Assembly: GCF_013450155.1 (NCBI RefSeq)
Contig: NZ_JACCKD010000006.1
Span: 186,001-250,000 of the forward strand
Length of the DNA stretch: 64,000 nucleotides
Reading direction: 5' to 3'
From: Haloechinothrix aidingensis
Lineage (GTDB): Bacteria > Actinomycetota > Actinomycetes > Mycobacteriales > Pseudonocardiaceae
Part shown: one piece after another, positions 17,258 to 25,821 of the stretch
How the letters are laid out: each line of letters opens with the position of its first letter
Position numbering within the stretch: position 1 is the first letter of the stretch
Translations under genes and position numbers: made by a program
Notes under the pieces: generated by a model
Seen by the model: the letters and a program-made list of their open reading frames with translations, nothing else
The model's database searches: none
Told to the model about the DNA's origin: nothing

Positions 17258-17956
17258 CCAAATGTTCGCACATCAGTTCGATCGCCGCTCGTCGGCATCC
17301 GCTCGGCGACCGGATCACTGGCGGGCAGGGTCGTGTGGCGATTGCCGGGGCCTGGACCATGGTGGTCTCTTGCTGACGCCGCATGGGCCAGCGACGCAGA
17401 TGACCATGCCGCGGGACTGGTGCATACATGACCTCGCAGGAACAGGTGAGGGTCGGGGCGACGTGAGGTGGTTCAGGAAAGGTCGGGCTAGGCGATCTCT
17501 GCCACCAGGCGTACTACCTGGCGAGCGGGGTCGCGCACTCCGAGTGGTGGTCGATTGAGACTCATGCCATGAAGCGCTCCGTGAACGTGCTTCACGGAGG
17601 ACATCTCGCCCCGAGCTTCAGCCTCAGCGCGGGCGGGAATGTCGAGCTCGCGAACTCATAGATTGATCAGCTCTACATGCTGATCGAGTCTGCGTGCCAG
17701 AGTCCGCGACCCGACGCTCGTCATCGCGATGGCGCTCCCGGGACCGTGCGCCACCGTTTACGCGAACGTGGCATCGCGACGCGCGCCGAGGACAATCCCG
17801 TCGTCGGGGCAGTGAAACCCCTGGATCGGCAAGCGAACGGATTTCAGCGCTCACCCTGACTGACCCGTTCAACTGCAGGAATGCTATAACCATCCGGTTC
17901 GCAAAGTCCAGAGATCTCGCACTCTCAGAACGCCTCTGCAACCGACCACACAGGTC
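17258..17956. other. Non-coding stretch between mobile-element remnants and CRISPR array 1
   Basis: About 700 bp without a supportable gene. It holds a hairpin with 9-bp arms CTCCGTGAA/TTCACGGAG around CGTGC (17577-17599), which resembles short inverted repeats common between genes in this actinobacterial group. The end near 17870-17956 is the trailer flank of array 1. Open frames here have no ribosome sites or recognisable motifs. Confidence 0.45.
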
Positions 17957-19512
17957 ATACGTACTTCCACGTGCGTGGAGAACGCGGCGCATACACACAT
18001 CACCCAGCGCGGTTCCGGTCCACTTCCACGTGCGTGGAGAACACGACCACGTTGTCGTGCTCGGTCATCTCACTGTCGGTCCACCTCCACATGCATGGAG
18101 AGCACTCGAGCACACGCTGCGGCAGGGCGCACAGCGCCGATCCACCTCCACGTGCTGTGGAGAGCACTCCGGATCCCCGGTCAGCTTCGCCGAGCTGCCC
18201 GGTCCACCTCCACGTGCGTGGAGAGCACAACCACAACGCCATCACCAGGTCACACACCTGCGGTCCACCTCCACGCGCGTGGAGAGCACTTCGACCCGGA
18301 CAGGTACAGCGAATGCAGCGCCGGTTCACCTCCACGTGCGTGGAGAGGACGACGTCAGGACACCGATCAGCCAACCGGCCCACGGTCCACCTCCATGTGC
18401 GTGGAGAGCACTTTCCGCCCGAGTCGTACGGGTCGCGGGTGGTCGGTCCACCTCCACGTGCGTGGAGAGCACGGTGTCGTGCGGTACTGTCATTCCGTAT
18501 GCTCCGGTCCACTTCCACGTGCGTGGAGAGCACCCGCCGCACCGGCCGCAGTGCCGCCAGTGCTTCGGTCCACCTCCACGTGCGTGGAGAGCACGCCAAG
18601 GATGCCCAGCACAGCAGCCGCGTCAGCGGTCCACCTCCACGTGCGTGGAGAGCACCAATGCCCAGCCACCGAGCACGTGCACGGGTGCGGTCCACCTCCA
18701 CGTGCGTGGAGAGCACCGAGAACGTTTCCGGCGTGCTGCCGTCCACCATCGGTCCACCTCCACGTGCGTGGAGAGCACCGAGAACGTTTCCGGCGTGCTG
18801 CCGTCCACCATCGGTCCACCTCCACGTGCGTGGAGAGCACCTTGGCCCCGCGCCATTCGTTAGAGCCCCGGCCGGTCCACCTCCACGTACGTGGAGAGCA
18901 CGACCAACGCGAAAGCAGTGAGCAGGAGGAGGACGGTCCACCTCCACGTGCGTGGAGAGCACACGGCGGGTCACATCGGACACCACGCGGTTCGCGGTCC
19001 ACCTCCACGTGCGTGGAGAGCACCTCTATGAGCAGCGGAAGTAACGTGATGATCGCGGTCCACCTCCACGTGCGTGGAGAGCACTAATCCTCGTAGCACC
19101 CGGAGTCGTACGCCAGCGGTCCACCTCCACGTGCGTGGAGAGCACGACAGGCGCCGCGAGGACTTCGGCGAGAACGGCGGTCCACCTCCACGTGCGTGGA
19201 GAGCACCCGCTGCTGCTGCTTTTCTAGCCGCTCGCGGCGCGGTCCACCTCCACGTGCGTGGAGAGCACGGAACTCTTCTCCGCAATTGCACTCCCACCTA
19301 CGGTCCACCTCCACGTGCGTGGAGAGCACCACCCCGACAACACAAGCGCATGCTGCCCCTGCGGTCCACCTCCACGTGCGTGGAGAGCACGTCGCTGCCC
19401 CGGCTGTAAGGGGCTACGCTCGCGGTCCACCTCCACGTGCGTGGAGAGCACGCGGGTCGGTACGCGCATCCTGACCCAGACGGCGGTCCACCTCCACGTG
19501 CGTGGAGAGCAC
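17957..19512 (-). CRISPR. Type I-E CRISPR array 1 (26 repeats, 25 spacers)
   Basis: Repeats of 29 bp alternate with mostly 32-33 bp spacers. Read on the minus strand, each repeat starts GTGCTCTCC, has the stem CTCCACG/CGTGGAG, and ends GGTGGACCG. The eight or so repeats at the left end are degenerate (for example 17957-17985, and 18138-18167 with an inserted base), while those near cas2 are uniform. The trailer is therefore on the left and the leader side on the right, so the array is transcribed on the minus strand in the same direction as the cas operon. Only 18 bp separate the first repeat (19484-19512) from the cas2 stop. Two adjacent spacers, 18717-18749 and 18779-18811, are identical. 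Confidence 0.98.
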
Positions 19513-19530
19513 CCTTTGCGACCTGCGGCT

Positions 19531-19836
19531 TTATACTTGTGGTATGTCAGTTTCGTCGCGGAACTCGATGAGTTGGAGGCCTTCGAAGTCCGCGACTCTG
19601 CGTCGGCGCTCTCCTGCGGTTTTGACGATGTAGCGTTGTTCGTTGTCCGCTGGGTGTACGCACACTGCGGCGCCGTCCTCGACGGCGTCGCTGACGGCTT
19701 CCCATAGCCGGTCGCGAACACGCGCTGAGACGGTGCCGACGTAGAGGCCGGGTGCTGGTTCGGTTAGCCAGCGGCTTAGGGATCCTCGGACGTAGTCCGG
19801 TACGGCAGTCGTTGAGATTACTAGCAGGTTCGACAT
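19531..19836 (-). CDS. cas2e: CRISPR-associated endonuclease Cas2, type I-E
   Basis: 101 residues, the normal size. The N-terminus LLVISTTAVPDYVRGSLSRW and the segment LYVGTVSARVRDRLW are characteristic of Cas2e, which with Cas1 forms the spacer-integration complex. It is the last cas gene, starting 6 bp after cas1 ends; its TAA is only 18 bp from the first repeat of array 1. If the array has a leader, it must lie within the cas2 coding sequence. Confidence 0.95.
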   Translation of the reverse strand: MSNLLVISTTAVPDYVRGSLSRWLTEPAPGLYVGTVSARVRDRLWEAVSDAVEDGAAVCVHPADNEQRYIVKTAGERRRRVADFEGLQLIEFRDETDIPQV

Positions 19837-19842
19837 GGTTGG

Positions 19843-20820
19843 TCACCATTCCGCGTCGGTCGCATAGTTCACTCCTGCCTCCATGGCGCCGAGATCCGGG
19901 TCCCATAGGTGCACCAGATCGACTTCTTCGGGTTGTTCTGTCTCGATTTCGGCGTCGGGTGTCAGGAGGCGCTGGATGTCGTGCACGATTTGCGGCATGA
20001 GCTTGTAGAGGCGGAACTCCGCCCGGAGGCGGATTCGGGCGTCGCGGTCGGGCTGGTTGCTGTGATGCAGCGAGAACGCCAGCGGTATGGTGTGTTTGGC
20101 CTTGTACAGGTCCGCGAGGTCGTAGACGAACGAGTGCTGCTTGCCACTGTGGATGAATCCGAGTGCTGGGGAGCAGCCCATGGCGAGGACGGCTGTGTGG
20201 ACCACTCCGTACAGTGCGGTGTTCGCCGCTGATAGTGCCTGGTTGACCGGGTTCTGGTGGTCCCAGTGTTGCGGGTTGTAGTTGCGTTTGAAGCCACGCA
20301 TCCGGTGGCGTTGCGCCAGCGACTGGTACAGCGCTTTCATTCGCTGCCCTTCGAGTCCGCGTAGGCTGTGCATGGTCGTGCCCTGCGGGACGGTCATGCC
20401 GAAGCGCATCTCGTACATCCTGCTGGCTACGTCGAAGCGGGTTGTCTCGTCGGCCCAGCAACGAACCTGGCGTTCGAGCCATTCGGTGGTGAGGTTCGAT
20501 GGTTGGCTCGCCGAGTACATCCGCACCCCGCCGGCACCGCTCCACACGACGGTGGTGCCGTGTCGGGCGAGCGTTGCCATCGCGGGGTTGGTGATCGACG
20601 TTCCGGTACCCATCAGCACGCACGACAGCGCCGCCACGGGCAGGGACACGCGGCTGTCCGAGCCGTCGTCCTTCTGCACTTGCGCGCACACCCCGGTGTC
20701 GTCCTGCACGACCCGTACGTTCTCCAGGTAGAGGAAGGATAGCGAGTCGGCGATGCGGGGCAGCATCGCCACGGTCGGTGTCGTCAGTACGCGGCGGGGG
20801 TGTTGTGACGGTCCCGGCAT
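19843..20820 (-). CDS. cas1e: CRISPR-associated endonuclease Cas1, type I-E
   Basis: 325 residues. Catalytic metal ligands are visible in RGLEGQRMK (Glu) and in GFIHSGKQHSFVYDLADLYK (His and Asp), as expected for the integrase. The N-terminal dimerisation part begins LPRIADSLSFLYLENVRV. The ATG at 20820 follows the cas6e stop by only 3 bp. Works with Cas2 to integrate new spacers. Confidence 0.97.
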   Translation of the reverse strand: MPGPSQHPRRVLTTPTVAMLPRIADSLSFLYLENVRVVQDDTGVCAQVQKDDGSDSRVSLPVAALSCVLMGTGTSITNPAMATLARHGTTVVWSGAGGVRMYSASQPSNLTTEWLERQVRCWADETTRFDVASRMYEMRFGMTVPQGTTMHSLRGLEGQRMKALYQSLAQRHRMRGFKRNYNPQHWDHQNPVNQALSAANTALYGVVHTAVLAMGCSPALGFIHSGKQHSFVYDLADLYKAKHTIPLAFSLHHSNQPDRDARIRLRAEFRLYKLMPQIVHDIQRLLTPDAEIETEQPEEVDLVHLWDPDLGAMEAGVNYATDAEW

Positions 20821-20823
20821 GGG

Positions 20824-21465
20824 TCAGCGTTCCGGTCCGAGGCTCAGCATCCCGCAGCCGTAGCTCTTTGCGCGCCCGATGCCGTCGGCGAGGGTCTCGC
20901 GGAGCTGGTCGGCGTCAGTCACTACGGCGGTCCCGTCGAAACGTACGACACCGTGTCGTGCCCGGTGCTGCGCGCCGCGCACATCAGGCAGTGACGTCGA
21001 TAGGACCTGTTGCGGCTGCAGGCCCGCCTCCTCGGCACGGCGAAGCCACCAGTCGTCGGCCGCGGATCCCCGGAGGGTGGCGAGCCGTCCTCGTTTCTCC
21101 GGTTCGGCGGTGTTGCCGTGTCGTTTCGTGGGATTGGCCGCGATGCGGTACCGCACCCGCATACCCGGCTGCAACGTCTCCAGCAGCGGCGAGAGCGGAC
21201 GGGTGCGCACCGCGTCGGCGAACTCGTCCGCCAGCATGTCCGGGCGTGGTTGCAGGCATGTTTGCGCGAGGATGCGCAAGTTCCGCTGGTCCGGTGCCGG
21301 TTCGGCGCGGAAGAGTAGGCCGCTGGTCCTGCGTGGCTGGTCACCCAGGTCGGCGGGAACGAGCCGCATCAGTTCTCGGTGCAGGCGGTCGCCGTTGATG
21401 CCCTCACCGTGCCATGCTGCGTGAAACCGGTGTCGCACGGTGATCTCGGTTAGCCACAGCTCCAT
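20824..21465 (-). CDS. cas6e: Cas6e (Cse3/CasE) pre-crRNA endoribonuclease
   Basis: 213 residues, normal for CasE. The N-terminus MELWLTEITVRHRFHAAWHG and the C-terminal Gly-rich loop IGRAKSYGCGMLSLGP are family hallmarks; His residues near 26 and the glycine loop line the RNA cleavage site. It cuts the repeat RNA 3' of the stem CUCCACG/CGUGGAG and stays in Cascade. Its ATG directly abuts the cas5 stop codon. Confidence 0.96.
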   Translation of the reverse strand: MELWLTEITVRHRFHAAWHGEGINGDRLHRELMRLVPADLGDQPRRTSGLLFRAEPAPDQRNLRILAQTCLQPRPDMLADEFADAVRTRPLSPLLETLQPGMRVRYRIAANPTKRHGNTAEPEKRGRLATLRGSAADDWWLRRAEEAGLQPQQVLSTSLPDVRGAQHRARHGVVRFDGTAVVTDADQLRETLADGIGRAKSYGCGMLSLGPER

Positions 21466-22218
21466 CTAGTGGTCACCACCCATGATGTATCCGGCGAGCT
21501 TGGTGAGGTAGGTGCGGGATGTGGTGTTCAGCTTGTCCGGGAGGCTGATTCGCTCGGTCTCGATCCAGCGGGTGCGGTACGTGCGGTCGATGGTCGAGAA
21601 CACGTCCGGCACGTCGCGGATCTCGGCCTGTGTGGAGCTCGTCCGGTTCCGCGCTTCACGGATGATCTCCACCTGCTGACCGTCGCGCTGGCGGTACTTG
21701 TCCGGTGCGAGCGGAACACCGTGCTCTAGTTCGCGCGCCGCGTCGTCCGGCACCCTGCCGAGCAGGAACGGTTCGCTCGGTGGGCAGGATCGTCGCCCGA
21801 GGTACGGTTGCCAGTGCGGGTAGCGCAATGCCGCGTGCACCGGCTTCGTCAGTGTGTCCGGCCCGTCGACGGCTACGATGAAGACGGCGTCGGACAGGTA
21901 CTCGCGCCACGTCTGCACCGTGCCCTTACCTTCCGGGCGGCCGGATCCTGCGGCGGTCGGTATCTTGGTTTTGCGTGGCAACCACCCGCCGGCCGTGTGG
22001 TAGTCCACGACCCGAACGCCGGGGCGGTCCACCCGAACCGTGAAGGTGAGAGGCGCGAGGTCGTCCAGCGATGCTCCGCGTGGACGTCCCATCGCGGAGG
22101 CGATCATGCCCAGCAGCCCGGAGCGGGTGGGCAATCGTGCCGTGTCGCGTGTCTCGTAGATGCTGCGCTCGCCCCAGCTCTGTAGGGGGGCGGCCAGCCG
22201 CAGCAGCAACCCACTCAC
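21466..22218 (-). CDS. cas5e: Cas5e (CasD) Cascade subunit
   Basis: 250 residues starting with GTG. The N-terminus LLLRLAAPLQSWGERSIYETR is diagnostic for type I-E Cas5, which binds the 5' handle of the crRNA. Further family features are PTRSGLLGMIASAMG and PYLGRRSCPPSEPF. The start overlaps the cas7 stop by four bases (GTGA). Confidence 0.96.
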   Translation of the reverse strand: MSGLLLRLAAPLQSWGERSIYETRDTARLPTRSGLLGMIASAMGRPRGASLDDLAPLTFTVRVDRPGVRVVDYHTAGGWLPRKTKIPTAAGSGRPEGKGTVQTWREYLSDAVFIVAVDGPDTLTKPVHAALRYPHWQPYLGRRSCPPSEPFLLGRVPDDAARELEHGVPLAPDKYRQRDGQQVEIIREARNRTSSTQAEIRDVPDVFSTIDRTYRTRWIETERISLPDKLNTTSRTYLTKLAGYIMGGDH

Positions 22219-23411
22219 GTCCGCTCACCCGCGTATGCGGCATCGACGGTCTCGCTGACCAGCGTGGTGAACAAGTCGTGGCGCGCTCCGAGAGCGGCCA
22301 GCTTCTCATCGAGATCGTCACCCTCCACGCCGTTCCAGTGCTGGTTACCCGCGTACCCGGACGCCAGCACGTGTTCGCGTCCCAGCAGCGTGTCGACCGA
22401 CCCCGCGTAGGACGCCAGCGCCGTCAACGACGTCCGGATATAGCCGCCGTTCTGCGACAGCGGTTCCTCGAATGCCGAGGCGAGCGAGACCGGCCGGTCG
22501 TCGCGTACCGAGATGTGGACCAATTCGGGCACGGTCATCGCCGCTGTCGCGTTTTGCTTGCCCGACGGCAGGGTTCGGATGAACGCGTCCAGGAAGGAGC
22601 GCGTCACGGTCGCTGCCAGTGCGGTATCGCCGTCGAGGTTGTGCAGCAGCCCGGAGACGTCGATGTTGGCGTAGCGGTAGAACGTGCCGGCGCTGAACAT
22701 CCCGGTGTTGATGTGCCCGCTTCCCGGGATGTCGAGTTTCTCTTCGACGTCGTCGACGGCCGAGAAGAAGTCGTACTCCACGCGGGTGCCGTGTGTGGTG
22801 AAGGCGTGGGCGACCTGGACGGCGCCGTCCACGTTGGCTCCGGGAAGTTCGGCCAGCATCCGGCCGAACAGGTTGATCGACGGGCTCCGGCGGGTGAGCA
22901 CGGTGGCGATCTCGTCGGAGGGCAGTACCGGTTTCGGTGTGGCCCTTTTCCCGCGGGGTTTCGCGTTCAGAATCGCCTCACGATGGTCTGCGGCGATGCG
23001 CGCGAGCTCGTCGATGCCGCTTTCCGGTAAGAACAGCAGCACGTTGGTGGTCAGGACCTGCTCGTCCTGGTCGTTCTTGTCGTTCTTGAGGCTGATCCCG
23101 CCTCCGGCGGAGAGCGCGACCTGCTCGCCGGCGGCTTGCGCGTCCTCGTTGCTCCATCCTTGCTGCTCCAGCCGCTCGGCCACGCCGACGGCCACGCGGC
23201 GCGTACGCACGGTCTCCTCGCCGAGGTGTTCGTCGACCAGCTGTTGCTCGACCTGTTTACGGATCACTCGCTTCCAGCTCTGGCTGGACACGCGGGTGCG
23301 TTCGACCCCGCCGAAGTACACCGTTTTCGGCGATCCGAGATCGTCTCTGTTCACATTGGAGTAGGGAAGTGACTGGATGGCGTGGATGTTGATGTAGGAC
23401 GCTGAACTCAT
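22215..23411 (-). CDS. cas7e: Cas7e (Cse4/CasC) Cascade backbone
   Basis: About 398 residues from the ATG at 23411, which has GAGGAGG 4 bases upstream; the longer upstream frame is antisense noise within cse2. The N-terminus INIHAIQSLPYSNVNRDDLG followed by VERTRVSSQSWKR is the CasC signature. It polymerises along the crRNA spacer. The ATGA overlap with cse2 couples translation. Confidence 0.97.
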   Translation of the reverse strand: MSSASYINIHAIQSLPYSNVNRDDLGSPKTVYFGGVERTRVSSQSWKRVIRKQVEQQLVDEHLGEETVRTRRVAVGVAERLEQQGWSNEDAQAAGEQVALSAGGGISLKNDKNDQDEQVLTTNVLLFLPESGIDELARIAADHREAILNAKPRGKRATPKPVLPSDEIATVLTRRSPSINLFGRMLAELPGANVDGAVQVAHAFTTHGTRVEYDFFSAVDDVEEKLDIPGSGHINTGMFSAGTFYRYANIDVSGLLHNLDGDTALAATVTRSFLDAFIRTLPSGKQNATAAMTVPELVHISVRDDRPVSLASAFEEPLSQNGGYIRTSLTALASYAGSVDTLLGREHVLASGYAGNQHWNGVEGDDLDEKLAALGARHDLFTTLVSETVDAAYAGERT

Positions 23412-24103
23412 CGATCCTCCTCGGATGCGGACGCGTTGTCCGCGCTGCTGGGTTTGTCGACATTTCGATAGAACTCCCGCAACCACCGTGCGGCGATCTC
23501 CTCGCGGCGTTCGTCCCATTCGGCGAGGTCGCAGACCAGTTGCTCCCAATTGATGGTGATCTGCGATGGGCGAAGCAGCGTGAGGACGCCCGGCAGTTGC
23601 CGGTGCACTGCAACGACATCGTTGCGGCAGAGCAGGAAGAGGCGTTTTTCGACACTGGTCTGCGCGGCGGCACCTTCCCGGGCGGCGTAGGCCAGGGTGC
23701 TGCCCAGGGACGGGTAGTGCCGCTGCCGGCTCGGTTGCGCCCCATCTGTGCTGTCTTCCGCGTCGGCGGACTCGTCGTCGTGGTCCGTCTCGCGCGTCGC
23801 GGTCGCCGCGCGTTCGGAGTCGCGCACCTGGCGCGGCTGGGCACACATCAGTGCCCCCACGGTCAGTAACGCGTGTTCCTCGGCCGGCCGAGGATTGTCG
23901 CTCGGCAGGAATCGCGCGATCTCGCGGTAGGCGTGGAACGTGCGGGGATGGCCGGGTTCCACCCCTAGTGCCCGCCGCATCGCGGCCCGGCGCCCCGGAT
24001 CGCTGAGGACGCTGGTGCGCACATGCCGAACGAAGCTACCCGCCCGGCGTGCCAGCGCGGCGCGTCGACCGCTCGCGCGGAACGGCGTGGAGGTCTCAGG
24101 CAT
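23408..24103 (-). CDS. cse2: Cse2/CasB Cascade small subunit
   Basis: About 231 residues when started at the ATG at 24103, 8 bases inside the end of cse1. The N-terminal half is Arg-rich and helical (AALARRAGSFVRHVRTS). An acidic insertion (DDESADAEDSTDG) precedes the conserved RHYPSLGSTLAYAAR and VEKRLFLLCRND. The acidic insert makes it longer than E. coli CasB (about 160). It contacts the displaced DNA strand in the R-loop. Confidence 0.93.
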   Translation of the reverse strand: MPETSTPFRASGRRAALARRAGSFVRHVRTSVLSDPGRRAAMRRALGVEPGHPRTFHAYREIARFLPSDNPRPAEEHALLTVGALMCAQPRQVRDSERAATATRETDHDDESADAEDSTDGAQPSRQRHYPSLGSTLAYAAREGAAAQTSVEKRLFLLCRNDVVAVHRQLPGVLTLLRPSQITINWEQLVCDLAEWDERREEIAARWLREFYRNVDKPSSADNASASEEDR

Positions 24104-25715
24104 CGGCCGTGTCCTTCCTCTCGGTGTGCCAGGCACGCATGATGCGGCCGCGGTTGAACTCGAGTGTCTTGATGTCCTCCAGCGCGTGGGCGCGGCTGGC
24201 TGTGGCCCTGTCGTAGGCGTTCAACGCCCTGCGCACGAACAGGTTGCGAATGCTGCCGTCCGGACGGTCGTCGGCCCGAACCAGCTGCCAAAACACGGGC
24301 TCGGCACTGTCCCAGTACTCGGCCATTCCGCGGTGCAGCCACGGGACACCCTCGTCGCGCGCCTTGCCGTCGAGTTTGCTGCGCGTGACGTCTCGCCACG
24401 CGCCCCGCAACGCCTCCCGCAGCCGGTCTCCGGCCCGTTCGGCCGCCTCCCGCACACGAGCCACCCGGTCGGCACGGTCCGCCGAGATCCCTTCGAGCAT
24501 GTCCAACACCGGCGGGGTACTGGCCACGTAGTACTGCCGGTTCTTCGCCTGGCTGCGGTCCTGGTCGAACCCGATCGCACGAATGGCGACCTCGCCGATG
24601 TCGATCGGCCCGCTGCCGTGTTCGAGCTCTTCCACGTCATCGAACACGCGCGGACGGTACCGCGTGAGCGTTCTGGCCGTGCCCGATTCGCGGGTCTTGC
24701 GCAACAGCGCATCGAGATCGCGCCAGACCGCTCGATCGGCACGGGCGTGCTCCGCAGACGGCGGCTCGTCCGCGGTGCGGTTGGCCCGGTAGAGCACGTA
24801 CGGATCCCGAGCCGGCCCATGCTCGTACCGCCACGCCCAGGTGATGCGCGCGTCGGTGACCGCGCTGCCGTCCTCATTCGGCCTCAGCAGCACCGCGTGG
24901 CGAAACCGGCCGGTCAGCAGGCTCGCGATCCCGGCGGGCTCGCCCGGCACACCGAGCGGATCCGGCAGCTCCGGTGCCTCCCACGGCGCCACGTCCTGCT
25001 CGGTCGACGGTTCATGCACCAGCCCCAGCAGCAGCGTTTCGAACAGGTTCCGCCCCAGCGGGTGGAACGACGTCGTCGCCCGCAGCGGCGCAGCCTTGGT
25101 GTCGGCCTTGCTGACCGACCCCACCTGGCGCGACGTGCAGCGGCCCGGCTCGCCGTAGAACAACACCGCCAGCATCGACCACAGCGCATCCGGCGCAGCC
25201 ACCGGCGGAGCATCCGCATCCCGCGTGTGCGACTGCCACACGAACGCATTACCCGCCGCCCGCCCCGACACCAGCTTGTTCACCCCCGACGAGACCGGGT
25301 GCCCCTTGGTGTTGCGACACTCCGACAGCAAACGCGGATCTTGCAGGAACGGCCACTCGGTAGCGGTATGAAACAGCTCGAACCGGGCGGCGCACCGGTC
25401 CAGGTAGGCATCAATAGCCCGCGCATCGAAACATCCGGCTCGCAGCACGCTGTCACGATGATCGAGCCAGTCGTCACGATCGACGATCCGATCAAGCCCG
25501 GTGATCCGCGCGGTCAGCACATACAGGATCCGCAGCAGCCCCGACTCGGCCGGCGGAAGCGGCACCCGAATATCGGCGATGTCGTGCGCGCACGCGAACA
25601 ACGCGCGCAGACTCACCAGCTCGTCCGGCCCCGTCCCACCCGACGGTTCCCGCGGGGAAATCCAGCGCACCGGACAAAACCCCTGCTCAACGACATTGAA
25701 ACTCGGTTGCGGCAT
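24096..25715 (-). CDS. cse1: Cse1/CasA (Cas8e) large subunit of Cascade
   Basis: About 539 residues. The correct start is the ATG at 25715, six bases after GGAGG, giving MPQPSFNVVEQGFCPVRWIS; the frame is open further upstream but would translate the repeat-like element at 25764-25792. Family features include the N-terminal FNVVEQGF, GAPPxx-type loops replaced here by APPVAAPDAL, and LFETLLLGLVHEPS. CasA recognises the PAM and recruits Cas3. 106 bp separate it from cas3. Confidence 0.95.
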   Translation of the reverse strand: MPQPSFNVVEQGFCPVRWISPREPSGGTGPDELVSLRALFACAHDIADIRVPLPPAESGLLRILYVLTARITGLDRIVDRDDWLDHRDSVLRAGCFDARAIDAYLDRCAARFELFHTATEWPFLQDPRLLSECRNTKGHPVSSGVNKLVSGRAAGNAFVWQSHTRDADAPPVAAPDALWSMLAVLFYGEPGRCTSRQVGSVSKADTKAAPLRATTSFHPLGRNLFETLLLGLVHEPSTEQDVAPWEAPELPDPLGVPGEPAGIASLLTGRFRHAVLLRPNEDGSAVTDARITWAWRYEHGPARDPYVLYRANRTADEPPSAEHARADRAVWRDLDALLRKTRESGTARTLTRYRPRVFDDVEELEHGSGPIDIGEVAIRAIGFDQDRSQAKNRQYYVASTPPVLDMLEGISADRADRVARVREAAERAGDRLREALRGAWRDVTRSKLDGKARDEGVPWLHRGMAEYWDSAEPVFWQLVRADDRPDGSIRNLFVRRALNAYDRATASRAHALEDIKTLEFNRGRIMRAWHTERKDTADA

Positions 25716-25763
25716 ACACACCTCCTCGGGCGCGCCGCAGTGTAGGGCACGAGACTGACAAGG

Positions 25764-25792
25764 ACGGCCTCCACGCACGTGGAGGTGAACCA
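25764..25792. repeat. Solitary CRISPR-repeat-like element between cas3 and cse1
   Basis: 23 of 29 bases match the array repeat, including an unbroken 19-base core with the full hairpin CTCCACG/CGTGGAG. It reads in the repeat orientation on the plus strand, so the cas mRNA carries the reverse complement, which still folds into the same stem. It sits in the 5' untranslated stretch of cse1. It could be an array relic, a Cas6e or Cascade binding site, or part of a small regulatory RNA. Confidence 0.85.
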
Positions 25793-25821
25793 GTCGACGG
25801 GGCACAGGGCAGCTCCGGGAG

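Noticed and set aside
17690-17880. Faint minus-strand resemblance to the start of IS6-type transposases (GFHCPDDGIVLGARR)
   Set aside because: Too short and interrupted by stops; no inverted repeats or catalytic core.
17975-19707. Several ORFs of 80-390 residues with repeated VHLHVRGEH or STHVEVDR motifs on both strands
   Set aside because: They are translations of CRISPR repeats and spacers; the 61-bp periodicity shifts frames and there are no ribosome sites. The same applies to 28783-30062.
23940-25745. 601-residue plus-strand ORF
   Set aside because: Antisense to cse1, which has clear family motifs; Arg/Pro-rich composition is typical of G+C-driven shadows.
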